This document shows, piece by piece, positions 41,628 through 55,734 of a stretch of 64,000 nt of DNA; the first letter of the stretch is position 1, and every line of letters begins with the position of its first letter. Source of the stretch: Azolla caroliniana (lineage: Eukaryota > Polypodiophyta); the NCBI GenBank assembly GCA_043228905.1, contig JBHGNT010000016.1, forward strand, positions 16,306,001-16,370,000. The letters are read 5' to 3'. The notes beneath the pieces are model-generated. The model was not told the DNA's origin, made no database searches, and saw only the letters and a list, made by a program, of their open reading frames with translations. A program made the translations under genes and the position numbers.

Positions 41628-42560
41628 ATAGCAATGCCTATGCAGAAGTAGTGAAAGACGCAAATTGGCGTGCTACGATGGAGGAAATATGGGCACTTGA
41701 TGCCAATGGCACATGGGACCTAGTTGACCTACCCCAAAAGTGTAAACCGATCAGTTGTAAGTGGGTATATAAGGTAAAGTGCAATGTTGACACTTCAGTC
41801 AACCGGTACAAAGCGAAGGGATACGCACAGACCCACAGAATCAACTACGACGAGACCTTCGCTCCGGTAGTGAAGATGATGACGGTTCGTGTGGTGCTAG
41901 CGGTTGCTGCAACAAGGAGATGGCATCTTTATCAGATGGATGTGAAGAATGTGTTTCTCCAAGGTGACTTGGGGGACCTTGAAGAATGTGTTTCTTCAAG
42001 CCGGATACTCTAGTACGTTAACAGCACTAAGGATAAGGGACTATTATACCAATGCGGTATAGCTGAAAAGCTAGAAAAATATACAGATGCCGATTGGGGT
42101 GGTGATGCATCGAATCACCGGTCCACCCCCATTTATATGTTTTCTCTTGATAGCGCAGCGGTTGTTGTGTGGAGCATCAAAAAGCAGCCAATAGTGGCTC
42201 TATTGAGCATTCAGGCTGAATATCGAGGCACTACTATTGCCACCTGTGAGCCATCTAGCTTCGACGGCAACTGCAAGATCTCCGAATCGAGGTACCAACC
42301 CCAACCCTGATCTATTGCGACAACGTAAGCAGCATACAACTAGCTAAGAACCCCGTATACCATGCTCGGACAAAGCACACACAAGTGTATTATCACTTTG
42401 TCCGTGAGTGGGTCATGAGCGGTGAAGTGAAAGTTTGGTACGTTCAAACGGATCGGCAAGTTGCCGACATCTTCCCCAAGCCACTAGGATTGGAAAGTTG
42501 CAACACTTTTCCAAGATGCTCGGCATTTAGCATCTCGACGTGCCGCAGTTGAGGGGGAGA
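41628..42560 (+). pseudogene. Copia RT-RNase H remnant
   Basis: RT N-terminal part [38 protein letters not shown] and [17 protein letters not shown]. The RT palm with YVDD is deleted. RNase H resumes with STKDKGLLYQCGIAEKLEKY, TDADWGGDASNHRSTP and KKQPIVALLSIQAEYRGT, and in shifted frames the HART-type end and a LGL-type terminus, HLDVPQLRG. Confidence 0.85.
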
Positions 42561-43147
42561 ACAGATACAGGTAATGGCGCTGGATAAGGAGCCAGAGAGG
42601 AAGGAAGAACCAAGCTAGGGGGAGATAAGAAGAAAAAGGAAGCCAAGTCGACTGAAAGAGTTGACACATCCGAACAAGTCAGAGGAAGCGGCGGCAGCGA
42701 TAGAGTCAAGAAGGGCAGAGCCGACGGAAAGAAGAAGGCCAAGACCCAAACATGGTCTGATGTTGTGAAGGGCTTGAAAACGGAAGATGAGTTGGAGACT
42801 ACCAACTCGGACAAGAGTTGGAACGAATCGAAGGCAAGCGATTCCGTTCAACAATTTGATTAAGAAGAACCAGAACAATTGAAGGCCAAACAGATGTGAT
42901 GGCAGCAGAAGTCGACACCGATATGAAGGAAACGACGGGTTGACAAACACCGGAGTCGTGACAGCGAGGAAGCTGAGATGGGCCTGTTAAGTAGACAAGC
43001 CGACCAAGGAGGTCGAGGAGCACAAAACTGAACAGGTCGCGAGAAACAGGAGCAAGGCGAGAGGATGCCATAAGGAGCCGGAGGAAAAGACCGGCTACCA
43101 CAATCACTGACACCATGATCCGACCTCAAGTTGAGCTTGAAGGGGAG
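42561..43147 (+). pseudogene. Acidic copia tail region and PPT
   Basis: After the RNase H end the sequence reads a Lys/Glu/Gly-rich stretch containing VKGLKTEDELETTNSDKSWN, homologous to the tail of element O. It ends with a PPT gagcttgaaggggag at 43133-43147. Frames are broken. Confidence 0.6.
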
Positions 43148-43566
43148 TATTGAGCAAACAAGCTCAACTAGATCCGGATCGGTTGTACAAATCTTGAGCC
43201 GGATTGGTGTCCGAATGATATCCAGAACGAAGAGTCGAATGGGAGAGCCAGACTCAAGTGTTAACCGGAAGGCTATTAGGGGCCTACGCTTCTAGACTAC
43301 TAAGAAGTCATTGTCTTCGTAATTAGTGCCAACCGTATGAGCATTGAAGTACATACTTCTGTCAGTCCTTTTTTAAGGACTTGTATAAATAGTGATGTGG
43401 AAGCATGTTGTATGTACAAAGTGTTATTTTTTGAATATAGAGTTTATGTTCTACTCTCTCTATCTCTCCCGTGTACACTGTGTGTTCACGAGGTTCTATT
43501 TAACCTGCATCTGTGTTCTATTGCTATCGGGTTGAGCCGGTTTTTCATAAGCTTCCACACGTTAAC
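43148..43566 (+). repeat. Copia 3' LTR, degenerate
   Basis: Starts tattgagc (canonical tgttgag mutated) after the PPT. Contains ggacttgtataaatagtg (43378-43395) and a ctctctctatctctcc tract, matching the LTR of O in order. The right end, near cttccaca, is approximate. Confidence 0.75.
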
Positions 43567-43591
43567 ATTTACATATAGAAATCTATATGGA

Positions 43592-43616
43592 TGAGGGTGA
43601 GGGTGAGGGTGAGGGA
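43592..43616 (+). repeat. Short (tgaggg)n tract
   Basis: About four units of gagggt at 43594-43616. Not the plant telomere repeat (tttaggg). Confidence 0.7.
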
Positions 43617-44885
43617 AAATGAAGGAAAAATAAATCACGAAGTTTGAGTATAAGTAAAACTTATTTGATGGCTAATACACATTGATCCTTTGCATGGCAT
43701 GATTATGATATTCTATACATTACAATTTATGCTTCTCTTGTTAATTCTTTGTTTTGGGTTTGATCTATACTCTTAGGGTATAAAATAATACTACATCCTT
43801 GTGTGACCCTATCAATGGAAGATAATTTCAGTCTCTTCCATTAATAATTTCTTTTTTCTTAAATTTAAAAAATGATGTTTCATTTGTGGAAACTTTCAAA
43901 CTCCATTGTACAATGTTGTAGGTCACTTCTAACATTGTTGAAATGATTAAATATCATATTGATACAACTATCATGATAAAGCCACAAATGTCACAAACAT
44001 AAACATTTAATGGGGTATTGTGGCAAAGTTGGAGGTCTTGTCATAACTCATGGGCTCTCAAATGACAAAAAGGTCAAAAGTTCAAATTATTTTTTGTAAA
44101 GATGATATAAATGCCTCCTAACAAGAAAGCGAATAGTTGAGAATTTGGAATGATCAAAATCAATATCCATAAAAGATATGAAGAATGAAGATATATTATT
44201 TCAATTTGTTAGAATACATTGTTGTCTAGACTCCAAACTAAAGGTGCAAGTTCAAATCTCATTTAAGACCAAAAATATCATATGCATGCACGTCGAACCA
44301 AGTCCCCTCCATAGATATGAATACAAATACAAATTCAACTAATGGACAAGAAAGCTCCAAAGTCTTATAAAAGGTCTAAGCTAGTGTTTTTAGGTTCTTT
44401 TTTTTCCATTAGTGGGTGGTTTGAGTTTTTGCTTTCTTGGGAATCTTGGGGCTCAAGGATGGAGGAAATTTAGAGTTAGAAAGTTTACTTTGGACTTGTG
44501 AGTTTTTATAATTTATGAAGGTATGAGTTGTTAGAGAAGATTAATCCGATGAGATGTGATTGAAATACAAACACATGTCTCCTCCTAACTCACCCTTGAA
44601 CACTAGATTCATAGCTATGGGTCCCTACAACCACTCTTTATCTTTCTTGCGCAATAGGGACAATTTTCCTTTTGACATTATCAAATAGGAAACCGGTAAT
44701 TGTGTTCAATTTGGGATGTGGACCGACCAACTTTGAACCACTTTTAATGGCATGTGCGCAGAATGAGGATCATGTTCATGATTTTGAAATACAAATTGTG
44801 ACAAAAAAATTTACAAAGTTAGGATATCTACAAGCTCTATGTTTCTAGTGAAGAGACTCCAATCTAAAGCGAGGTAGAGTCAAGG
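43617..44885 (+). repeat. Direct repeat upstream of the reductase gene (copy 1)
   Basis: AT-rich, no coding. Many blocks recur in the same order at 47525-49425: cgaagtttgagtataagta, gatgataya with atgcctcctaac, acaagaaagctccaaa, and the block ending catgtttct. Estimated similarity is roughly 70-80% by eye. It contains tataaaa at 44365 (cttataaaagg), a possible promoter of an old gene copy. Confidence 0.75.
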
Positions 44886-45477
44886 GTAGGGTAGAGGCAA
44901 GGGAAGGCCATTTATCTCCAAGGGTAGGGTAGAAGCAATGGAAGGCCATTAAACCCTACGACATTTAATGCCTAAGTGAGACTTTATGTGATCCAAAATA
45001 CCTAATGAAAATCATATATACTCAATGGCACTATCTCCATTGTGTGCGTTCATGGAAGAGAAGTTACATTTTCACGAGTACTTCGCAATATATTTTTGTG
45101 CACATGAACATGGACAATATGAGAATTCATGTGCTATAATAACGATAAACTCATCTTGATTGCAACATAATGTCAACAAGAATGTGTAACATATATGTAG
45201 GTCAATATAACGTTCTTCATTTTCATTAAAATTCCATTCATTCCATCCAAGATGGAGAAATTTTGGTTTATGAAAACAGTTTTGAAGGTTCTCTCTAAAC
45301 TCTTAGAGAAACAAATTTGTGTTTCCTTGTGTTCCAAGTATTTGTGTTTGTCATTGTTTGACTGGCTAGTTGCATTTACTCGACAGGTGGCGATGGAATA
45401 TATAGTTGTGAGTTGGGATCGATTGTTCCAAACAAATACGAAGATTGGTAGAGTGATCGGTTACTGTAGCAGCAACT
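44886..45477 (+). other. 5' flank of the aldo-keto reductase gene
   Basis: No other gene seen. A gggtagggtag-type block is tandemly repeated at 44887-44950. A TATA-like gaatatatag lies at 45398-45407, about 75 bp before the ATG; the transcription start is unknown. Confidence 0.4.
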
Positions 45478-47149
<1,672 letters not shown>

Positions 47150-47524
47150 CTTGGGACAATGTTTCTTGCACATGGTTCATTTGTACATCTTCCGCAAATC
47201 ATTATGAGCCCATTGCATTGGAGCCCAGTTTACCTCAATAATGGTGAAATTTCTTCTACGATTAGTTCATCACAAAGTTAAACGGAGGGCACAATAATAC
47301 AACACCACTGTGTTGGGTACATTGTAGACTAACCATAAGTTTCGATTAGCTCATCACAATGTTAACGGAGGGCACGATAATACAACACAACTGTGTTGGG
47401 TACTCTGTAGAGTAACTATAACATTTTAAATGTTTCTGTATTATGGATAGATATTTCAGTAATTTCTTAAAACTGTGTGTGGTTATTAGTTAAGTACTTT
47501 GCTCTATTTTCCTTCAGTTTAGTT
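47150..47524 (+). repeat. 3' flank with an 84-bp tandem duplication
   Basis: 47260-47343 and 47344-47426 are two copies of the same block (shared words: tcatcacaa, cggagggcac, ataatacaacac, ctgtgttgggtac). No coding. Confidence 0.8.
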
Positions 47525-49425
47525 TTCATGAAAAAATAAATCATGAAGTTTGAGTATAAGTAGAACTTATGTGATGGCTAATATACATTGATGATTGGCA
47601 TGGTGTGGTCATCATAAATTATTGCAATGAATACAAGGTCCCAATAGTGAGGGAGTTTATGTTTAGGACATGGATAATAAATAATGAAAATAATAATGGA
47701 TTTATTTCTCAACAATTTAATAAGATTGTTGGGCTTGAAAGTGTTGATTTCTTGTTATCGAATCATACTGCATTTTGAAGGATCATCCAAGTGGTTGACT
47801 AAGAAAGTTATGTGGTGAATGATTGTGTTATATTCATCCCAACTATCTTATATTTTGCCAAACATAATTCAATTGTTGTCACTCACCGTTTGCATTATTA
47901 AGGGGGCAATCATAGCTCAATCTAAATTGCAAACTTAGATGATTTGAAAGATACTCCTTCAAATGTGTTAACATATGATACTTCACATACTCATAAAACG
48001 ATTATGCGTATTTTGTGTGTGTATATGTCTATATATATATATATATACACACACACATGCAAAATACATATATATAAGACAGAGATAATATACATATTTC
48101 TTTGGTTCATCAACTACTTGCCCATGTATGTAAATCACCTCATCATATTTCGAAAAGTCAAATTGCTCAAGGTTTGGTCTTTTGTGAATTTGAACTATTG
48201 AAAATATTAATGATGAAATCATAACATGCTGTAGAACTTATTGTCAAATCTATTAAGTTTAGGTAATAATAATTCATATAAGCTATTTTACAAGCAATGG
48301 CACATTCTAAATTAACTTGCAATAATTTCTGAAATAGCCTTTGCATTTGTGGAAGTGATGAAACTCCACTAAACAATTTTGTAAATCACTTCAGAAGTTG
48401 TTGAAATGATTAAATCTCTTATTAATACAACTGACATCACAAGGACTTGGGTAAATTGAGTCAGAAACCCGTTAATGTCAGAAAGATAAACATTTAATTG
48501 GGTGTGTGGGAAGGTTGGAGTTCATGTCATGGGCTGAAAGGGACTAAAGAGTCAAAAATTCAAACTATTCTATTTACATAATGATATAGATGCCTCCTAA
48601 CTAGAAAGAAAATAGTTGAGAATCAACAATGATAATAAAAATTAATATGCATAAAGAGATATGAAGAATGGAAAGATATTATTTCAAATTGTTAAGAGTA
48701 AATGGTTGTTCGAACTAAAGATGGAGGTCCAAATCTCACTTAAGACCAAAAATACGATATAGCAGCCATGATGTTAAAACAAACTACACACATTGAACCA
48801 AGTCTTGTGCATAAATATGAATGCAAACACAAAGTTAAGTGATAGACAAGAAAGCTCCAAACTCTTATAAAAGATCTAGGCTAGGTTTTTTAGGTTCATT
48901 TTTTCCCATTGGTGAGCACTAAGTGATTTGAGTTTTTGCTTTTGTGGGAATCATGGAGCTCAAGGATAGAGGAAATGAAGAGTTGGGGTTCCAACTGTCT
49001 ACTTTGAAGTCATGAGATTTTTGAAATTATGAGGGTGTAAGCAGTTAGAGGAGATTAATCCAATGAGACCTGATCGAAATATGAACCCATCGACTTTGAT
49101 GCCTTTTTCTAACTCACCTTCAACCACCATCATAACTACGAGTCCCTACCACCACTCATCATCTTTCTTAGCAATCAGGGTGGATATTTCTTTCTACATT
49201 GTCAAAGTAAGAAATCCTCTCTTGCGTTCAATTTGGAATGTGGATCAACCTTGTAATTTATGTGACATTGCACCACTTCGAATGGCATGAGCGCATAACT
49301 AAGGTCACATCTTTGATTCCGAAATATAAGTTATGACAAGAATTTACATGTTAGGATGTTTGCAAGCTCCATGTTTCTCGTGTTGAGACTTGAATTCAAA
49401 GCGATGGTGGAGCCAAGCCATTCTA
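47525..49425 (+). repeat. Direct repeat downstream of the reductase gene (copy 2)
   Basis: Diverged second copy of 43617-44885, longer by about 600 bp (extra sequence mainly at 47640-48340, including a tatata/cacaca microsatellite at 48030-48055). It has the same promoter-like cttataaaag at 48867. The order of blocks implies that another reductase copy once followed, but no exon was found after it. Confidence 0.7.
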
Positions 49426-50060
49426 GTCATCCTCAAAAAAAGCATGTGGTCGGAAGCTAATATTCTAGACAGATTACGAAAGGGAGGTCTTGAGAGTGAG
49501 ATTTCCCTTGTAAAAAGCCACCATGGATGTGATGGGAATATGGATCTGAATCAACATGATTTTAACTTCAAACACAATTAACACTAGATGAAACCACAAG
49601 ATGAAATGAGAGTACACCAAAATTTTAACGTGGAAAACCCAAAATAGGGAAAAACCAAGGGAGCCGTAGGTTTCAAACAACTTCACTATAATTTGGATTA
49701 CAATGAAATATGACCTCACTAGAGGGGTGTATCAACCTCAAGGCAACAGTCTTGGCAACCGTCTTGGCTACTCTCTTCACGCTATTGGGTGGACAAGACA
49801 ACAAAGGTTACAACTAAGTATAGTCTCTCTAGTTTTGAGCTAGAGGAAATGAACTAACCTCAAGGCAACAACCTTGGCTACTCTCTTCACCCTATTGGGT
49901 GGACAAGACAACAAAGATTACAACTAAGTATAGTCTCTCTAGTTTTGAGCTAGAGGAAATGAGCTAGCCTCAAGGCTACAACCTTGGCTACTATCTTCAC
50001 CCTAGTGGGTGGATAAATCAACAGAAAGTAGAAAGAAGAAGGGGAAAAACAAAGAACGAA
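49426..50060. repeat. 110-bp tandem repeat, about 2.5 copies
   Basis: Units start at 49771, 49881 and 49991 (ctctcttcacc, attgggtggacaagacaaca, tagtctctctagttttgagc). Preceded by an LTR-like phrase, aacgtggaaaaccc, at 49629. No coding potential seen. Confidence 0.8.
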
Positions 50061-51442
50061 GGAACCTGATATGAATGATAGAAGAGGCAGGTCACAAACA
50101 GTTCCTCGCATATCTCTTCTCTTCTGCAAAGCGCCCTTGCTCTTGCTCTGGTACTCGGGCATAGTGTCTCATCGTTTGTTGTTTTTCTCTCTTTGTTCTC
50201 TCACTTCTCTGTGTATACCATTGTCTCTATCTGTGTTGTCTCTGTATTCAAAGTTATCTCTGTTTTCTCTCTTTCACTCGGTGTCTCAATCTTTGAGTTC
50301 TATCATTATTTTCTCAGTGCTCTATTTCGTTTCTTATATGCTCTTTTTCAGCTCTCTGTCATGCTGTTTTGTGTTTGCCCCTCTTCCTTCAGGCTTGTAG
50401 AGTAACGTCTCTTTTCGTATTTGTTTTCACACCTGAACATACAGAAAAAAACACATCAAAACAACATAATAAAACATACATACATACATGTCCACATGTA
50501 TGTGTATATATTTGTAAATGGGTATATGTTAATATACTTAATTATAACTTTTCCCTTTTTCAGCCAAATCGGCACTCAACCGAATCGGCGCTTAGCTTGT
50601 AAGTGGCTGTCAACTGTCTCTCAATTTCATGTTGATTCTCAACCAGCTGTAAGTCGGCTCTCGACCTCAACCAGTTGTGGGCTCCACTTGAGTGGATAGA
50701 CCCAACAGGATGGCCATCGTTTCATGCTGCAAACCACGCGAATGAAGGGTTACTCAAGAGCAACTAAACATGGATCCTTCTCACCAAACTCTATGGGATC
50801 CAAGCCTATAGGGTAGACGTTGAGCCATAAGTCTCACACGGATTCAGGTTTTCCTACCTTTTTCTCCTACATACACAAAAATTCTCGTCAATATTGGGCA
50901 ATCAAGTAGCATGCCACATCTCATTAGTATAAATTGCCCAATTACATATGATTCACTTGGCCAATATCTATTTCCACTTCCACACATATTGCTTAAAGTT
51001 TAAGAACAAAATGAGCTTCCTTTCATGACCTCTCTATTGTTAGCGACAAAATTGACCTTGGCTAGAATGCCGCTTTTATGGGCTTAGGAGCTTTGCCCGT
51101 TTCCTGGCTAACTGCTTGCCCATTTAAATATTAATTCATTTTTTGAGCAAGAAAAGAGAATGTTGAACCATATTTTCTCTTTTGTTTACTCATCATATTT
51201 TGGGGTTAAATATTTATGTCCAAGATCTACAAGGGTCTTTCCGTTTATTTGGAATGCTAATTTGTTCCCCCATGAGAATATCAAAACTCCTATGTAAAGC
51301 TTCCTCATCTCTTCGAGAAACTAAAACACTCATCCCAAGACCCCTAGACACTTAAAACCCATGTTTAAACTCACATAAACTACACACTTCGATAGACAAA
51401 TTAATGCTCACGTTTCTAGTGAAACATATACAATGTATAGTG
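50061..51442. other. Non-coding interval
   Basis: CT-rich around 50180-50400, otherwise unremarkable AT-rich sequence. I see no gene, transposon protein or repeat boundary. Confidence 0.4.
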
Positions 51443-51626
51443 ATATTGTGTAACCATCATTTACTAATAAAAACATCATGTCATACACATATATATTAGC
51501 AAATATATATGTGTATGACATGATGTTTTTATTAGTAAATGATGGTTACACAATATGGTTGTGCAATATCCAAATGTACATGGTAATAATATTACCATGT
51601 ACATTTGGACATTGCACAACCATATT
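51443..51626. repeat. Pair of adjacent long hairpins
   Basis: Hairpin 1: arms 51443-51497 and 51502-51556, 55 bp perfectly complementary, 4-nt loop agca. Hairpin 2: about 51553-51588 and 51591-51626, 36-bp arms with one mismatch. They share the bases aatat. No terminal inverted repeat transposon signature or target duplication was identified. Confidence 0.95.
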
Positions 51627-52774
51627 TACTCAATTATACAAGCCCAACACACACATTTACACACAAATAAAGTTGATGACGGGAGAACCCATGAGAAAGG
51701 TGTGAATGATGTAAGAACTTGAACTTGAGGAGATGGAGTTGATGCCTTTTTCCATGAAGGATTACGGAATTTGAATGGCTATGGTGGCGTCAATTATGAT
51801 TCATGCGATCTTTCCTCTTCAGTTTGTACAAGTATGCTTGTGAACGTCTATACTTTGTGTGTGATTATTAAGTAGTATGTTTAGGAAATACACTTGTGCT
51901 CCTCATAGTGTAATGGTGTGTTGATTAAACAACTTTCAAAGAGTCCACACATCTTTATCTCAACAAAGCAAAAAGAAAGTTTCCTCGTAGAATGTCATTC
52001 AATTCTGAGTGAGTTTGAAGTGGACGTGCTTATTTGCATCGCGATGACCATTGGGAGTTCAATTGGGATGCCGTTCTTTGGCATGAAGATTACATAGGGA
52101 TGTTCTTTGTCACGGCTCTTCATCATATATGAATTGGACTCAAGCATCGGCTATAATAGATGCAATGTATCTAATTGGTACTAAATGTTGTCACGAGGAT
52201 GGATAAACAATGTCATGCTTCAACTTGAGCCCATGCCTTCTTGTTAGAGATTATTTCTAGTCTAAGTATAAGATAAGAGAATAGATAAAAGATTGTAAAA
52301 AGAAAGAGAGAGAAAGAGCGGTGTCAAATCACCTGACCACCCCTGAGTGAGGGGATTGGGACTCACCCAAGCCTTGAATGACGTCCCATAACACTACCAT
52401 GACATTGAGTCTTACTTAGTATTGGCACACGCTCATCAGAAGAGTCGATTCACTACAAGATTACAATCTCAACATAATCGAATAATTTCTTCCATGGATA
52501 TCCAGGCCTCATATTTATAACCAAACCTAAGGCGTCCAGACAAGTTCGCACTTAGCCGCTTGTCACTATTTGATACAGAAACATTAAATAGTGAGAGCCC
52601 GTGCATCTAGGGCTTGAACGGCCCTGAACTCGTCTCGGGAATGTTAGACGATCAAGACTGTCCAATATTTTAGATCTACAAAAGAAAAGAAAAAGAAAAG
52701 GAAAATAGTTAAAATGTTTAAAAAAGTGAAATTTGGGGGGAAAGTAAAATAAAAAGTAGAGAAAATGAGAAAAA

Positions 52775-52815
<41 letters not shown>

Positions 52816-52939
52816 CAGGTTTTGGGGGGGAAATTTTTGAATCCTATTTCTCTTCTCTGCAAACTGTGTGAATCTCTCTCTCTCTCTCACTCCTAGAGAG
52901 ACAATGCCACCAAGCACACTTTCAAGAGCCACGGACTAA
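51627..52939. other. Non-coding interval with a GA microsatellite
   Basis: No gene seen. (ga)n at 52776-52812, and a minus-strand TATA-like motif near 52511 in a stretch that may belong to an unidentified LTR. The LINE fragment follows. Confidence 0.35.
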
Positions 52940-54300
52940 AGGGTGGCTCTTTGACTCATTAGTGACCCCCTCCCTCATGTATGCATCAGCAGTTTGGGCT
53001 CCAGGATTACCATCCTTCGTGTGGACGCAATTAGAGAGACCATTGGTGATGATGCTATCACGCCAACTCCGAAGCAAATCGACTGTACCACATGACATTA
53101 TTAGGGCCGAGTTCACGTTACCCCCAATGCTAGTAGAGGCACTTTTTCAACTTGTAGTCTTTATTGATAGGATACATAGCCAACCACATGATAGAATATC
53201 TCATCAAGCCTTTAAGGCCTCTCGATCATTGTATGAGTCCGGCTATACTAGCTCATGGTATGGCATGATGGTGACTTGGCTTCTTGCGAATGGTCTAGAC
53301 ATTAATAACCTACCTCCCCTTAGGTACAACCACACGAGTGATAACACCTTAATCTCTCATGAGAACCGCAATAAAGTAATACGCCAAGAAATATGGCAAA
53401 TTTACACTCGGTGTAAATGGATCACCCCACTAGAGCCACTCCCATCTAAAATGTCGTACTATAAGAAACACTTCATGCACTTCTCTGAGTTAGGTTTTAT
53501 CACACGGCCAAAATATCTAGATGTATTCTTACCACATGCACTACGGGTTGCCATTGGACAACTTAGAATATCGTCTCACCAACTTGAGATTGAAAATGGC
53601 CGTACTAGTGGAGTCCCTAGGGAGGAAAGGATATGTAGGTTATGTCACATAGAGATAGAGGATGAGTACCACTTTACATGCAAGTGTCCAACCTATGCCG
53701 AGATAAGGGCAAAATACCAAGACATACTTGGTCCGTCTCCCACCCTCCCCAAACTATTAGATACTCTAGATATAAAGAAATTAGGCAAATACATTCTAGA
53801 GCTAAAACAACACAGAGAGAATAAATTACAAAATGTTGACAATAATGTTGCTAATGATCACGAACATGTAACAAATGCAGTTTTTCAGGAACCTGAGGAG
53901 ACAACGAATGCCGACACACTTGCACCACCCGGCCTTTCCATTGATGAGGCAGAAAACCAGAGAAGAACCAGACGTCCTCGGGTGCCGGGTTTCAAAACAA
54001 CTCAACGTGATGTGGAAGCAATATTAAAAATAAGGGAACGTGAGCTACACCGCCTAGAAGCCATGGCTAGGGCACTCTCTACATTGGAACCCACATCAAG
54101 ACCCTTTGACCCCCCACTTCTTTTCGAGAGGCTTGGGTGGAAATAAAATTAGGCTTAGTGTATAGTCACTTTCGAGTATACTACATATTGTACACTACTA
54201 GAACTCTTTTAGTTTAAGTTCTATTTTTTTTTACTTAATTTTATTTTTAGTTATGATGACTGGATAAATACTCTATTGTTGTAAACCAATTGTCTCATGG
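52940..54300 (+). mobile_element. 5'-truncated LINE with intact ORF2 C-terminus
   Basis: The open frame 52962-54146 (394 codons) is the C-terminal part of a non-LTR retrotransposon ORF2. It starts inside the RT thumb region (VTPSLMYASAVWAPGLPSFV; the frame is open upstream to about 52940). It has the zinc-binding zf-RVT-type segment ERICRLCHIEIEDEYHFTCK (residues about 225-246; C-x2-C with H and C ligands) and ends with an Arg-rich tail, RDVEAILKIRERELHRLEAM. 5' truncation is typical of LINE insertion. The AT-rich 3' UTR runs to about 54300, with no long poly(A). The open frame across the remaining part suggests a fairly recent insertion. Confidence 0.85.
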
Positions 54301-54330
54301 GCCAAATTTGGCCTTAGAAGACGTTAATAC

Positions 54331-54351
54331 ATCTTTCTTTCTTTCTTTCTT

Positions 54352-54391
<40 letters not shown>
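54331..54391. repeat. (tctt)n(tc)n microsatellite
   Basis: ttctttctttcttt followed by a pure tc run. Confidence 0.95.
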
Positions 54392-54392
<1 letters not shown>

Positions 54393-55580
54393 TTGCTGCC
54401 TCTCGTGCTTTTATATTCTTTCATCAAGATTCTGATGAGTTGACTTGTAAAGTCTCTTCTGTCAGGTATTATGTCTCTCGAGCTTCCATGGTGACCTTGG
54501 AAAAAAAGCTCTCCTCATGAGAAAGAGTCGCGAGAGGGCATGGAAAGAGAAGACAAAGAAAGCTTCCATTGCGACCTGGTTCGATTGGGTGGCCCTTTGA
54601 CATGGAAACAGAGGCTAGAGATTTGCATCGGAGTATTGCCTCTCTCTGCAGCTCCAATATCCCAAATTCAAGGATGGCGTGCTCGTAAGCATTGTCACGG
54701 TGGGTTATGAGAAGGCCCATCAGCCCCTTGACACTTCTCCTAGACTCGAACCCGTCTGCATAGTGGTGCATTCATCGGACAAAAGTGGCAATGCAGCAGA
54801 TTGAGAGTAATGCCGGTACCCAAGAGGATATGGAGGATATTCCAATGAGTACCCTCTTCTCGCAGATAGTGAACCCTCAAGGAAGATGAGGAAAGGAATT
54901 CAATGTATGTATATGGCCCCGACTTTTCCTCATGATCAGTGGATGATGATATGTCTCATCACTGTTTCATTCCATTGTATTCCTATAAAAATTGTTATGA
55001 CACATTTAATGGTATGGTGTGTGTTGAATGTATATACCATATACATAATTTATCTCTATTCTTTTTATGAACAAAGAATCCTTGACTCTGTTTTTGTAAA
55101 CGCTCCACCACTCCCATGGTTGAAGCCAAAACTCTGATTGAGCGCGTGTGTGTGTCAAAGACAAAGAGAGAGTTATGAGAGTATGTGTGTGAGAGAATGA
55201 TTACCTTGTCTTGACATCATCCTCCTCTTGTGCTAGAAGAGCCTCGTCACATAATGTCGATGCCCATTCTGAAGGATGCTACAAACTAGCATGCTTTAGA
55301 TTCAGAAACACGGAGGAAGCGCACAGATGAAGCCCCCCCGAGAGAGAGAGAGAGAGAGAGAAACAGAGTAGGAGAAACGAGAAAATCAGAGAAACAGAGT
55401 AGGAGAAAGAGAGAGAGAATCAGAAAATCAGAAGAAGACGGAAGCCAAAAAACAGGGAGAGAGAGAGGAGGAGGTGTAGGAGAAACAGAGTAGGAGAAAC
55501 AAGAAAATGAGAGAAACAAAGTAGGACAAAATCAGAAAATCACAAGGAAAAGAAGGACGAGGAGGAGGAGACGTGAGAGG
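54392..55580. other. Non-coding interval
   Basis: Contains a purine-rich GA tract (55338-55362) and repeated agagaaacagagtaggag blocks (55363-55530). No gene recognised. Confidence 0.4.
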
Positions 55581-55734
55581 AGTAATTATTCGAGACTACA
55601 TCGAACATAAATGGGTAAGTGCTACAACAACATTATTCTTCGACGGCAAGCTCAAATGTCATCGTGTCTATTTCAGGTTAATCATCCTCCTATTAATTTC
55701 CTTTTTCTTATAATTGGGGCGTAGTATATATATG

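Noticed and set aside
43592-43616. (tgaggg)n as an interstitial telomere
   Set aside because: Only about four units, and not tttaggg; more likely a simple repeat.
44011-44090. Possible tRNA-derived SINE near ggtattgtggcaaagttgg and agttcaaatta
   Set aside because: The box spacing (about 68 nt) does not fit well and no tail or target duplication was seen; too weak to call.
51586-51597. taatattac at the tip of hairpin 2, identical to the geminivirus origin nonamer
   Set aside because: The nonamer is inside an AT-rich palindrome where it arises easily. No Rep gene, iterons or GC-rich stem are nearby. Not called a viral origin.
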